From: JAGQYP01 sp041392305
GTDB taxonomy: Bacteria; Bacteroidota; Bacteroidia; Flavobacteriales_D; Crocinitomicaceae
Length of the DNA stretch: 64,000 nt
Direction: 5' to 3'
NCBI GenBank assembly: GCA_041392305.1
Contig: JAWKMJ010000003.1
Span: 209,323 to 273,322, forward strand
A program made the position numbers and the translations under genes. Numbering within the stretch: position 1 is the first letter of the stretch; every line of letters begins with the position of its first letter. The notes under the pieces were generated by a model, which did no database searches, was not told where the DNA came from, and saw nothing but the letters and a program-made list of their open reading frames with translations. Positions 25,409 through 34,134 of this stretch are shown one piece after another.

Positions 25409-26061
25409 CTACTCATGTATTTGGAGAGTGGACTGTTCTCCAACATCATTTTTCCTAATCCTATCAAATCATCCATAAAATTTGGACCTAGAGCATTCAT
25501 CTCCAGATGAACCAATCTCTCAATCAATTCATCCGTTTTTTCTTTCGCTTCCGAGCCATCTTTTAACCAAAATTTCAAGACCAACATTAAGTCCTTTTCC
25601 AAGGTCATACCATAAACCTTATCCAAAACCATCCTTGATTTAATTTCCTCATTTAAAATTCCTTCCTGAACGATTTGATCTATAAATTCAATGAATGGGG
25701 GACGCATAGCATTTTTAACCAGCTTCAATAACTGAAACTGTCTAGGACTAAAAACAACTTTTAAAAATTCTTCGTCTTCTTTAATTTGCTCAACAAACAC
25801 AAAATAGAAGGAGAGTAACTTCTCTCTCACGGTCATTTCGGCATAGTTCTCATCTTGTTCTAAAACCGACAGGGTATCAGTAATAAAACCTTCCATAATT
25901 AGATGAAACAACTCCTTTGGGTCGGCTACAACTGAGGCGTAAGTTTTACCGGTTTCAGCTCCTTTCAAAAGTTCTTTTGTTGAACTTGGAAGCAGTTTTT
26001 TCTTAACGATATATTCCTTTAGTCTCTGTGCAATTTTTTCTTGTAATTCTTTTTTCTTCAT
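25405..26061 (-). CDS. TetR-like regulatory protein paired with the UbiB-type kinase
   Basis: The 218-residue, mostly helical protein has an N-terminal segment (LQEKIAQRLKEYIVKKKLLPSSTKELLKGAETGKTYASVV) that could be a degenerate TetR-type helix-turn-helix. The larger C-terminal helical domain resembles the TetR C-terminal domains encoded next to AarF-family kinases in Bacteroidota. The recognition helix is poorly conserved, so DNA binding is uncertain. It is the upstream gene of a two-gene operon with a 4-base overlap. Confidence 0.6.
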   Translation of the reverse strand: MKKKELQEKIAQRLKEYIVKKKLLPSSTKELLKGAETGKTYASVVADPKELFHLIMEGFITDTLSVLEQDENYAEMTVREKLLSFYFVFVEQIKEDEEFLKVVFSPRQFQLLKLVKNAMRPPFIEFIDQIVQEGILNEEIKSRMVLDKVYGMTLEKDLMLVLKFWLKDGSEAKEKTDELIERLVHLEMNALGPNFMDDLIGLGKMMLENSPLSKYMSR

Positions 26062-26199
26062 GAGATCAGTATTCCGTATATGTGATAAACAATAGATTCT
26101 TATTATTGTTTTCTAAACGTTGAATAGATTGAAATCATTTCTGATTTTTCTCAATATTTGTTAATTTTATAAAACTAAATTTCACAAACATTACATACG

Positions 26200-26859
26200 A
26201 TGTCAGACTCCAGATTATTCAGAGAAGCTTTAAAAGAAGAAGCAAAAATTCAATCCGACCTCCTGAATGAAACCAAAGAACTCCTTTTCGATCATTTCAA
26301 CGATCATCTAGCTTTTCTTGAGGCAGAAAAAGAGCATATTTGGTCTTTAGAAACAATCGAAAAACTTTGCTTAAAATATCGCCTCAGATTTTTAGATTCC
26401 GAACTATTTAAAGGAGATATCCCTCAGGAAGCCTGGGATCGATTGGCAGAGCTCGAAGACCGACATGGAAAGCGATTTCGTAGTTTTAGAATAATAGCCC
26501 CTGGAGAGTTTTTCGAATTGAATTATGTGGATAAAGACCCCATCATGTTGGCCGAATTATCCCCAAACAAATATCTTTTTATTCACAAATGGGGAAAAGA
26601 CATGAAATGGTGGAGACAAATCAAAGCATTTCCTTTTCAGTCTTATCAACACTTCTTTGCCTCGCTTTGTGGAGTTGCATTCGTTCTTGCAAGCTTGATC
26701 GCTATAGCCACAACAGGAACAGACACACCACTGCTATATTTTAGTTTTGGAGTTTTCAAGATCTGGATTGCTCTTTCTATCTTTTCCGTTTTTATTGCCT
26801 TGGCATTTAATATCTATCCTACAAAACAGAACTGGAATTCGCAATTTTTAGATAAATAG
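26200..26859 (+). CDS. Membrane protein with two C-terminal helices, function unknown
   Basis: The 219-residue protein has a charged cytoplasmic N-terminal part (about 1-155, with an FRSFRIIAPGEFFELNYVDKDPIMLAEL segment). Two transmembrane helices follow (about 158-177 and 185-205). No family was recognised. It is transcribed divergently from the TetR-like gene. An eight-G run starts at its stop codon (26859-26866). Confidence 0.65.
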   Translation: MSDSRLFREALKEEAKIQSDLLNETKELLFDHFNDHLAFLEAEKEHIWSLETIEKLCLKYRLRFLDSELFKGDIPQEAWDRLAELEDRHGKRFRSFRIIAPGEFFELNYVDKDPIMLAELSPNKYLFIHKWGKDMKWWRQIKAFPFQSYQHFFASLCGVAFVLASLIAIATTGTDTPLLYFSFGVFKIWIALSIFSVFIALAFNIYPTKQNWNSQFLDK

Positions 26860-26868
26860 GGGGGGGTG

Positions 26869-26919
26869 AATTAAGAACCGAGCGATAGCGAGCTCATTGA
26901 CCGATAGGGAAATAATTAA
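26869..26919 (+). repeat. 51-bp repeat, copy 1
   Basis: The 51 bases (AATTAAGAACCGAGCG ... GGGAAATAATTAA) are exactly the reverse complement of 40383-40433. This copy lies in the spacer 26860-27150, which otherwise holds no gene. Confidence 0.9.
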
Positions 26920-27150
26920 AAATGAAAAATTAAGAATTGGGTACGTTCTATTCTGGAGGGAATGTTTTTGATGTTTTGAACTCAATTCTATAGGAAAAAT
27001 CAGAAGCTTACAGATTTTCTCAAATTAATATATCTTGGATTTACACCGCGCGAGTCATTCTCAACCCTGTGACTTCAGTCCGGGGTTACAAATGTGCAAA
27101 ACCAATTAGTCTTGAGTCTAAAAATCTGGAAATCTGATTAGTTCTTCTGA

Positions 27151-29796
27151 CTAGTTCTTCTGAATTCTTATCGACTCATTTATATGCTCGTTTTGAAGTT
27201 TGAGATAGTAAACTCCTGTACTGAACTCTTTTAGATCAATTTGAATTAGCTGATTTCCATTCGCAAGTTTGGATAAAACCAGACCTCCTTTTGGGTCATA
27301 CATTTCGATTTTCAAATCCGTGTACGACTTGGCGAATTGAAGATTCAGAGTCCCATTTGTTGGATTTGGAAACACTTTGAACTCATGAACTCCATTTTCT
27401 ATCAATCCTACAAAAGGATCAACAACCGTAAATGTATCTACTTCTGAACAACCAATAGAATCAGTTACTGTAACTATAAAATCACCTCCAGACAATCCAG
27501 CAATATCTTCTGTTGTTGCACCATTATTCCACGAAAATGAATAGGTTGAACCAGTCCCTCCACTCACGGCGATATCAACCGAACCATCATCTTGAGTCTG
27601 CACATCCGTGACGGTTCCCGTAATCACAATTTCTGCCGGCTCAGTAACAGAATAATCTAGTGTATCCCGACAACCTAAGTCATCAATAGCGATAAGTAAG
27701 TGATTACCTGCGGGAATTTGATTGAAATTTACTCCACCCCAATCAAATGTAATTGGTGAAACCCCTCCATGAAATAGGAAATATATTGTACCACTTGCCT
27801 CACCAAAACAACGTGCATCGGTAACTTGAATGTTGGAAAAGTACATCGAATCACTGAATTCGATATCAATTAAGCTAGTAGCACTGCATCCGCTGGCATC
27901 AGTTACGGTGTATAAGTATTGTCCCGTCATCAAATTCATTGGATCTTCTCCATACCAGTTTTCCGTATAAGGAGCTGCCCCTCCAGTTGGGTTTGGATCT
28001 ACTGTCGGGTAATTCCCAAAACATCCTGAAAAATCTGTATTTTGAATGGTCGGATTTTCGTTTACAACTAAATTTACGGTATCTGTTACCGCACATGTTG
28101 GGTTATTTGGATCATCAAAATGTAAAACATATTGCAGTGTTCCTATAGCATTTACTGTAGCATTCAAATCAGAAACATCAGATAAGGTTCCATCATTTGG
28201 TGTCCAATAGGTATTGGAACCTGCACAATCAATATTAACCGCCACATTATTTGTTGACGGGACTGTTCCTCCTACTCCATCTGAGTATAAAGTATCTCCC
28301 CCAACAATAATATAGAATGAGCACTCTTCAGGCCATTGATTACTATTGTTAAAAGTTAGATATATATCCGTCCCAGATGGTACTGTGAAAGTCTCTGTAT
28401 TCCCATTTCCTGTACCTGTATAGTTCGTTGTATTTCCTGCAATAGTTATATCTAAAGTACTGTTATTCCATCCATCACCAAAGTCGTCGTACATGTGCAA
28501 TTCAACCGTACAATCTGAAGTAACTGGCCCCACGTATCCATTTAAACTTACTCCCTCACAAAAAGTACCGTCTGCACCTGCAGAAACTGTTGGCGCATTG
28601 TTTAGAACATAATTCACATCCCATGTTGACTCACAAGCATTATTATCAATTAGATGGTACGTATATGTATTTGTTCCCGAAGCCGCATTTGCGTAATAAA
28701 TTGTATCTAAATCAGCTGATAAATAAGTATAATTGTCTGAGGTAGTCCAAAATGAACTTGCAGCATTTGCATCGTAAACATAATCTACAGGTGGAACGCC
28801 AACATTAATGACATCTCCATTGAAATCAATCCCCCAATTTCCTATTGAACCATCATTATTTGCGATTGCATCTGTAATGGTAAGCGTCCACGTTCCATTA
28901 GTTGGACAGCCAATAAAACCTGTATAAGTATTATCAGGAAAATAATCTCCTGCTGGTATATTCCCCCCAACAAATTGCACATAGTCTGCGATGGTACCCC
29001 AAGCATCGGGTCCTCCAAAATCATAATTAAAGTGTTCTCCAACCGTACTGTGATCATTACAATCTATGGGGGGCTGTGGGCCGGGTCCTCCTCCGCCTAC
29101 AGGGTTTCCAAAATCTTCAAACTGACCGGTTCCAGTAGTCATCAAAGTAACGGATTGGGCATTCGGACAAGTAACTTCAATTTGTAATTCACCTATTCGG
29201 TTGTGTTCCATGGCAATTCTGATAAAATTGATATCCGAAGCCTGAGTAATAGTGGCTGGTGTGACCCCCGAAACAACAAGATCAAAAGTCTGTGTTCCAT
29301 TATCTGCCATACAGCCCAATGTATTTGTTTCGATTCTAGTAAAATGAAAAGAGGTATCCTGAGTCATAGGCTCAAAACTTAAATGCAGAGAATCTCCCAC
29401 GCAAGAATTGTATGAAGCAAGGAAGTCCACTTCAGGTTGATTGGAAATCACAAAAAGGCTGTAATAAGCACTTTCGCATCCATCTTGATTCGTCACCAGA
29501 TAATGAATCTCTGTAATTCCAATTGCGCCAACCACATAAATCAGACTATCATTTTGATTGCTCAACTGACCAATAGACTGGCCATCAATATAAAATCGAA
29601 ATTGAGTTAAACTACTTCCAACATTATCTGTTGAACCATTGTCTTTCAGATATATAGTGTCTCCATAACACACTCTCAGTGTATCATCGTAATTGCCGTT
29701 GTAATTCATGATTCCGGATGCGGTAACATCGGGACAAGATTGTGATTGTACTAGGAAAGGTAAAGTTAAAATAAGCGCAAGTAGTATTTTTTTCAT
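27151..29796 (-). CDS. T9SS-secreted protein with P domain and SprB-like repeats
   Basis: The 881-residue cell-surface or secreted protein has: signal peptide (MKKILLALILTLPFLVQS then Q); Ig-like start (about 20-125); a proprotein-convertase P-type domain (about 160-335, with NRIGELQIEVTCP and NGTWTLTITDAIANNDGSIGNW); a middle region with PKD-like blocks and a second beta-sandwich (CTVELHMYDDFGDGWNN); three SprB-like repeats (about 595-800, the last with SWNNGATTEDIAGL); and a type A sorting domain (VFPNPTNGTLNLQF to SIRIQKN). The ATG at 29796 is chosen because it begins the signal peptide; the longer frame has a poor N terminus. A tandem copy of about 12 bases (TAGTTCTTCTGA) straddles the stop. 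Confidence 0.88.
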   Translation of the reverse strand: MKKILLALILTLPFLVQSQSCPDVTASGIMNYNGNYDDTLRVCYGDTIYLKDNGSTDNVGSSLTQFRFYIDGQSIGQLSNQNDSLIYVVGAIGITEIHYLVTNQDGCESAYYSLFVISNQPEVDFLASYNSCVGDSLHLSFEPMTQDTSFHFTRIETNTLGCMADNGTQTFDLVVSGVTPATITQASDINFIRIAMEHNRIGELQIEVTCPNAQSVTLMTTGTGQFEDFGNPVGGGGPGPQPPIDCNDHSTVGEHFNYDFGGPDAWGTIADYVQFVGGNIPAGDYFPDNTYTGFIGCPTNGTWTLTITDAIANNDGSIGNWGIDFNGDVINVGVPPVDYVYDANAASSFWTTSDNYTYLSADLDTIYYANAASGTNTYTYHLIDNNACESTWDVNYVLNNAPTVSAGADGTFCEGVSLNGYVGPVTSDCTVELHMYDDFGDGWNNSTLDITIAGNTTNYTGTGNGNTETFTVPSGTDIYLTFNNSNQWPEECSFYIIVGGDTLYSDGVGGTVPSTNNVAVNIDCAGSNTYWTPNDGTLSDVSDLNATVNAIGTLQYVLHFDDPNNPTCAVTDTVNLVVNENPTIQNTDFSGCFGNYPTVDPNPTGGAAPYTENWYGEDPMNLMTGQYLYTVTDASGCSATSLIDIEFSDSMYFSNIQVTDARCFGEASGTIYFLFHGGVSPITFDWGGVNFNQIPAGNHLLIAIDDLGCRDTLDYSVTEPAEIVITGTVTDVQTQDDGSVDIAVSGGTGSTYSFSWNNGATTEDIAGLSGGDFIVTVTDSIGCSEVDTFTVVDPFVGLIENGVHEFKVFPNPTNGTLNLQFAKSYTDLKIEMYDPKGGLVLSKLANGNQLIQIDLKEFSTGVYYLKLQNEHINESIRIQKN

Positions 29797-29855
29797 AGCC
29801 ACAGAATTAAAACTCAGTCTGTGAATATACTGAATCAGATGCACTTTTCAAAGGG

Positions 29856-30383
29856 TTAATCTGCACCAAACTTGTGCATATCATTATGATTTTCCTCAAT
29901 TTCGTCTTTGACTTCCTGAATTTTTTTAGCCAAGTAATGAAATTCGTGATACCCTTGTTCTTCTAACCAAAGATAAGCTGCAGGTTCTCCATCTCCCGCC
30001 AAAGCGATAATACGAAGCAATTTAAAATTATTGGTTTCCAACCAATCCAATGCGGATTTATTTCCCTCTACTCCATGAATCATTGCAAGTAAATGTGCAT
30101 AACCGTTTTCCTTTAACCAATCGCGGGCGTCATCCTTCAGAAGTAAAGCATAACAGAAGATCCCTAATTCTTCATATCCGTTGGCAGTTAGGAGATCACG
30201 CATATCTTTATTCCCTCCAATTGCTTCAGCCCATGCAAGAATAATCTTGACGTCGTAATTCAATGGTTTGAGTGGCGCAACGTTTTTGACTGGATTTTTC
30301 TTTTTTCGCAAAGCTTTAATCTTATTTTCTACATTTTTATAGTAATAATGCAGGTTTGAACAAAAATAACATTGAATTGTCAA
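29856..30383 (-). CDS. Short protein with repeated W-L-x-x-N-G-Y motifs, function unknown
   Basis: The frame of up to 175 residues starts at a TTG, and no ATG occurs before residue 60, so the start is uncertain. A box TATTTTTG on the minus strand downstream of the TTG hints that translation begins later. The body has about four helical repeats of about 33 residues: DLLTANGYEELGIFCYALL, DWLKENGYAHLLAMIHGVEG, DWLETNNFKLLRIIALAGDG, LWLEEQGYHEFHYLAKKI. This is reminiscent of ankyrin- or HEAT-like solenoids. The C terminus is acidic. It is followed 60 bases downstream by the T9SS protein gene. Confidence 0.6.
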   Translation of the reverse strand: MTIQCYFCSNLHYYYKNVENKIKALRKKKNPVKNVAPLKPLNYDVKIILAWAEAIGGNKDMRDLLTANGYEELGIFCYALLLKDDARDWLKENGYAHLLAMIHGVEGNKSALDWLETNNFKLLRIIALAGDGEPAAYLWLEEQGYHEFHYLAKKIQEVKDEIEENHNDMHKFGAD

Positions 30384-30495
30384 TTATCAATTATCAACGA
30401 TGAAAAATTGAAGAAATGGATTCATGCTGAATTCTATAATTTCTCTTTCGTTCTAAGTATAATTGTGCTAAGTATTTTCCTTATTTCGTGCGTAT

Positions 30496-30585
30496 TTATT
30501 CATTTTCTCTTTTTTGTAATTCTCGGCACATTTTAGATACCGTAACTCCGAACTCAAGAGTACGTTCTTCGATTGAATATTTCAT
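30496..30585 (-). pseudogene. N-terminal fragment of a four-helix-bundle (23S rRNA intervening-sequence type) protein
   Basis: A 29-codon frame encodes a peptide starting MKYSIEERTLEFGVTVSK and going on MCRELQKRENE. From memory, the EERTLEFxxxVxxxCRxL pattern matches the start of the four-helix-bundle protein family common in Bacteroidota. The usual continuation (QLxRSGTSVGANYxEA) is missing, so this looks like a truncated remnant. The rest of 30384-30662 shows no gene. Confidence 0.45.
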
Positions 30586-30662
30586 TAGATTTTGATTTAA
30601 ATGGTAAGACAAATCTAATCAAAATTCACAAATTCATCATTGATAGTTGATAGTTCAAAAAT

Positions 30663-31910
30663 CTATCCCCAAAACAAATAAGCCACAATAATAGCTGCAA
30701 TAATTCCCACTAGATCAGCAAAGAGCCCGGCTACAATGGCGTAACGAGTGTTTTTGATACCAACTGACCCAAAATACACCGCAAGAACGTAGAAAGTGGT
30801 TTCTGTGGAGCCTTGAAGCGTAGAAGTGAGTCGCCCGACAAATGAATTGATATGAGTTGCATTATCACCCCAGGACTCAACCATCATACCTCGAGCTCCA
30901 CCACCTGATAATGGTTTCATCATGGCTGTAGGCAAAGCATCAACGAATCGAGTATCTGAAAGGAACAAACTGAAAAGGTATCCCAAACCATCAATAAAAA
31001 ACTGCATGGCTCCTGAAGCTGTAAATGCTCCAATAGCACAAAGCATGGCAATTAAATAAGGAATAATTTTCACTGCCACCTTAAAACCACCTGTGGCACC
31101 TTCAATAAATTCCTCATACAGATTAATCTTTTTTCGAATCCCTAATATGAAAAAGCCAATTATGAAAGAAAATATGATTGCTCCAGATGCTACAGAGGAA
31201 ATTGTTTCGATCTGATCTTTGTGCTCTGAAAGATACCAAACCAGTCCGCCTACCAATGCAGTAGCCGTTCCCAAATAAGCCATTACTGTTTTTTGAAACA
31301 GATTGATTTTTTGAAAAATGGAAACGATAATCAATCCAGCTAATGTCGAAAAATAGGTTGCAATGAGAATCGGAACAAAGATATCGGTTGGATTACCTAC
31401 AATATCAAACTTCTCCATTGTAGTCGCCCTCAGAGCTATAATACTTGTTGGAATAAGAGTTAAACCAGACGTATTTAAGACTAAAAACAAAATTTGAGCA
31501 TTGGAAGCCCTTTCTTTATCTGGATTCACCTCTTGCAGCTCATTCATAGCTTTTAAACCTAGAGGAGTAGCGGCATTATCCAATCCTAACATATTGGCCG
31601 AAAAATTCATCACCATCGAACCCTGAGCTGGGTGATCTTTGGGGATTTCAGGGAACAATTTAGAAAACAGGGGTGCCACAAGTCTGGAAAGAAAATTAAT
31701 CGCTCCACCTTTTTCTCCTATTCTCATAATCCCTAGCCAAAGGGCCATTATACCTGTCAGTCCTAAAGACAAAGTAAAACCTAATTCTGCTCTTTCAAAA
31801 ATGGCTTTAATTACTTCGGAGAAAACGGTTACATCTCCCATGAAAGTCTTGATTGTTGCTACTAAAAATGCAACAATGAAAAACCCGACCCATATGTAGT
31901 TTAAAACCAT
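30663..31910 (-). CDS. SpmA-SpmB fusion, nucleoside-recognition (Gate) membrane protein
   Basis: The 415-residue integral membrane protein has two Gate-type domains: an N-terminal SpmA-like half (about 1-200, with LGLTGIMALWLGIMRIGEKGG and MNFSANMLGLDNAATPLGLKAM) and a C-terminal SpmB-like half (about 240-410, with FIEGATGGFKVAVKIIPYLIAML, PLSGGGARGMM and GSTETTFYVLAVYFG). The fused form is widespread in non-sporulating Bacteroidota; its substrate is unknown. The ATG lies immediately next to a heptamer tandem array that fills its 5' region. Confidence 0.85.
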   Translation of the reverse strand: MVLNYIWVGFFIVAFLVATIKTFMGDVTVFSEVIKAIFERAELGFTLSLGLTGIMALWLGIMRIGEKGGAINFLSRLVAPLFSKLFPEIPKDHPAQGSMVMNFSANMLGLDNAATPLGLKAMNELQEVNPDKERASNAQILFLVLNTSGLTLIPTSIIALRATTMEKFDIVGNPTDIFVPILIATYFSTLAGLIIVSIFQKINLFQKTVMAYLGTATALVGGLVWYLSEHKDQIETISSVASGAIIFSFIIGFFILGIRKKINLYEEFIEGATGGFKVAVKIIPYLIAMLCAIGAFTASGAMQFFIDGLGYLFSLFLSDTRFVDALPTAMMKPLSGGGARGMMVESWGDNATHINSFVGRLTSTLQGSTETTFYVLAVYFGSVGIKNTRYAIVAGLFADLVGIIAAIIVAYLFWG

Positions 31911-31913
31911 GTT

Positions 31914-31983
31914 ATGAATTATGAATTATGAATTACGAATTACGAATTACGAATTACGAATTACGAATTACGAATTACGAATT
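31914..31983 (-). repeat. Heptamer tandem array before the SpmAB-type gene
   Basis: Ten perfect 7-bp units (three ATGAATT, then seven ACGAATT) are read on the plus strand. The array starts 3 bases upstream of the ATG at 31910 and so occupies the leader or promoter of that gene. Confidence 0.95.
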
Positions 31984-32051
31984 AAAATTAATCAGAAAAC
32001 ATTCGCCTTTTGACTTTCGCCCTTCGACTTATCCACTCATGGATATTGATA

Positions 32052-32621
32052 TCAATTGATTTCTAGGAAATTCTTCAGGAATTGAAGTCCTTTCGGTCCG
32101 GAAACTTCAGGATGAAACTGGCAACCGTAAATTGGTTTTGTAGGATGTTTCATCACTTCATTGTAGGTGATTTGAGATTGAGCCAAATGCAAAAATTGAT
32201 TCGGAAGTTCGATGAATTCACAGTGATCTTGTTGCATCTCAAAAACTTCTTCTAGTCCATCGAAAATGGGGTCTTGAGTCAATTGTTCAATCATTTGACC
32301 TGAACGATCTTCTTCTCCCATTTTGCATATTGCTCCGTGAGTTAGACCAATAATTTGATGACCAAAACAGATCCCTAGAATAGGAATATCTAATGCCAAA
32401 ACTTCTGTGGTAAAATCGATATATTCGGAATAATCTTTTAGTTGAGAAAGTAAAATTGGGGCTCCTGATAAAATCACTTTATCCCACTTCCGAGCACTCA
32501 ACAAACTATCACCTTTCGATTGCAGACTATAATCCAATACCTTCCCGGAATAGCCTAAGGACTCCACGCAAGTTAGGATATCTGGCACTTTAGAACTTCC
32601 GAAGTTAACTATTGCAATCAT
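32052..32621 (-). CDS. Class I glutamine amidotransferase (GuaA N-domain-like)
   Basis: The 189-residue stand-alone GATase1 domain has the nucleophile motif ILGICFGHQIIGL (catalytic Cys) and the His-Glu pair QFHPEVSG, plus the oxyanion-type SGAPILL in place of the usual GGP. It resembles the amidotransferase half of GMP synthase or the archaeal GuaAA type, but no synthetase partner is nearby. It may act on another substrate. It overlaps the preceding YciO-like gene by 4 bases. Confidence 0.82.
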   Translation of the reverse strand: MIAIVNFGSSKVPDILTCVESLGYSGKVLDYSLQSKGDSLLSARKWDKVILSGAPILLSQLKDYSEYIDFTTEVLALDIPILGICFGHQIIGLTHGAICKMGEEDRSGQMIEQLTQDPIFDGLEEVFEMQQDHCEFIELPNQFLHLAQSQITYNEVMKHPTKPIYGCQFHPEVSGPKGLQFLKNFLEIN

Positions 32622-33229
32622 TGTAATTCGCCTATTCCTTCTCTGATAATAACAGGTTCATCTTCTGTGCAATCCACCACTGTTGAGGCGTACAAATTCC
32701 CGAAACCTCCATCGATAATCATATCTACCTTCCCATCATACTTTTCGTAGATTTGATAAGGGTCTGTGGTATACTCCATTATCTCATCCTCATCGTGAAT
32801 GGAGGTAGTTACAATAGGATTTCCTAATTCTTTCACGATTTCTCGAATCAAATCATGATCAGGAACGCGAATTCCAATGGTTTTTTTGTTGGAATCAAAC
32901 AACTTCGGGATTTCATTGGTGGCGTTCAAAATGAAAGTGAAAGGACCAGGAAGATTGTGTTTTAACAATTTAAAAATAGACCGATCAAAGTTTTTTGTGT
33001 ACTCCGAAATATTGCTTAGATCATAACAAATGATCGAAAAATTCGCCTGACTCAACTTGATTCCTTTTAGTTTGGCTAGTTTTTCCAAAGCCCTTCTATT
33101 TTTTAAATCGCAACCCATGGCATAAACGGAATCAGTTGGATAAATGATAATCCCTCCATTTCGAAGTACGTCAACCACTTGTTTCAGGAGGCGCTTATCT
33201 ATATTGTATGGATTGATTTCTATCAGCAT
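32618..33229 (-). CDS. YciO-type Sua5/YrdC family protein
   Basis: The 203-residue protein has a YrdC fold: IIYPTDSVYAMGCDLKNRRALEKLAKLKG, LPGPFTFILNATNEIPK, TIGIRVPDHDLIREIV, STVVDCTEDEPVIIREGIGEL. The segment after the first lysine loop (FSIICYDLSNISEYTKNFD) resembles E. coli YciO rather than TsaC/YrdC. So the threonylcarbamoyl-AMP synthase role in t6A modification is possible but not assured. Its last 4 bases overlap the GATase gene. Confidence 0.82.
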   Translation of the reverse strand: MLIEINPYNIDKRLLKQVVDVLRNGGIIIYPTDSVYAMGCDLKNRRALEKLAKLKGIKLSQANFSIICYDLSNISEYTKNFDRSIFKLLKHNLPGPFTFILNATNEIPKLFDSNKKTIGIRVPDHDLIREIVKELGNPIVTTSIHDEDEIMEYTTDPYQIYEKYDGKVDMIIDGGFGNLYASTVVDCTEDEPVIIREGIGELQ

Positions 33230-33239
33230 ATAAAAAAAG

Positions 33240-33269
33240 AAAAAACCTGCGAGTAGCCCTCACAGGTTT
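33240..33269 (-). terminator. Terminator of the transaldolase gene
   Basis: AACCTG (33244-33249), GAG/CTC and CAGGTT (33263-33268) pair into a stem. It is followed on the minus strand by a T run and lies 20 bases past the stop at 33290. Confidence 0.75.
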
Positions 33270-33289
33270 GCATTTGGTTTCAGAGTAGT

Positions 33290-33946
33290 TTATTTGTTTC
33301 CTTTTGCGTAATCGGCTAAGAATTTTTCTAATCCGATATCTGTCAATGGATGATTTGCCAAAGCCATAATTGCGCTTAGTGGACCTGTCATCACATCTGC
33401 TCCAATTTTAGCACAATCGATAATATGCATTGGGTGTCTTACCGAAGCAGCTAAAATCTCCGTATCAAACATATAATTATCATAGATCGTTCTGATTTCG
33501 TGAATCAAATTCAATCCATCCGTTGAAACATCATCCAATCTTCCTAAAAAAGGGGAAATATATGTAGCTCCTGCTTTCGCAGCCAAAAGAGCTTGCCCCG
33601 GAGAAAAGATCAAAGTACAATTTGTTCTAATTCCTTCATTAGAGAAATGTTTAATTGCTTTGATCCCGTCTTTAATCATTGGGATTTTCACTACGATGTT
33701 TTCATGTAAAGCAGCCAATTCAGTCCCTTCTTTGATCATGCCTGCCACGTCGGTAGCAATCACTTCTGCACTTACATCTCCGTCAACAATATTACAAATG
33801 TCGACATAATGTTTTTTGATATTGGATTCACCAGTAATCCCCTCTTTTGCCATTAAAGAAGGGTTGGTTGTTACCCCATCCAAAACTCCTAGATCATTGG
33901 CTTCTCTGATCTCATTTAAATTTGCTGTATCGATGAAAAACTTCAT
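33290..33946 (-). CDS. fsa: Transaldolase / fructose-6-phosphate aldolase-like protein
   Basis: The 218-residue short transaldolase (FSA/TalC family) has MKFFIDTANLNEIREA, GVTTNPSLMAKEG, EVIATD, NIVVKIPM (Schiff-base lysine), TNCTLIFSPGQALLAAKAGATYISPFLGRLDD and AASVRHPMHI. Such enzymes act in the non-oxidative pentose phosphate pathway; FSA and transaldolase activities cannot be told apart from the sequence alone. The ATG at 33946 is the family start; the upstream in-frame TTG was rejected. Confidence 0.9.
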   Translation of the reverse strand: MKFFIDTANLNEIREANDLGVLDGVTTNPSLMAKEGITGESNIKKHYVDICNIVDGDVSAEVIATDVAGMIKEGTELAALHENIVVKIPMIKDGIKAIKHFSNEGIRTNCTLIFSPGQALLAAKAGATYISPFLGRLDDVSTDGLNLIHEIRTIYDNYMFDTEILAASVRHPMHIIDCAKIGADVMTGPLSAIMALANHPLTDIGLEKFLADYAKGNK

Positions 33947-34134
33947 TTTTTGTCCTTTTTTCTGCAAAAATAATCGCTTGCAGCATTCCTAGGCTATTTT
34001 GTTGATAAGTTGTTTTGAATGTGGACTTTTGGATTGTCTAGATCGCTTGATATCTGGATCTCTAGACTGAAAAATATTTGGATCAGGAATGCGATTCTTT
34101 GTGAATCTGTACTTCCATCTTTCTAAACTTCTTT

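Noticed and set aside
27045..27100. Possible terminator (AACCCTGTGACTTCAGTCCGG then GGTT)
   Set aside because: Stem of only five base pairs with no T run; too weak to call.
31914..31983. Heptamer array considered as a CRISPR or origin iteron array
   Set aside because: Units are contiguous with no spacers, no cas genes are nearby, and no dnaA or replication gene is present.
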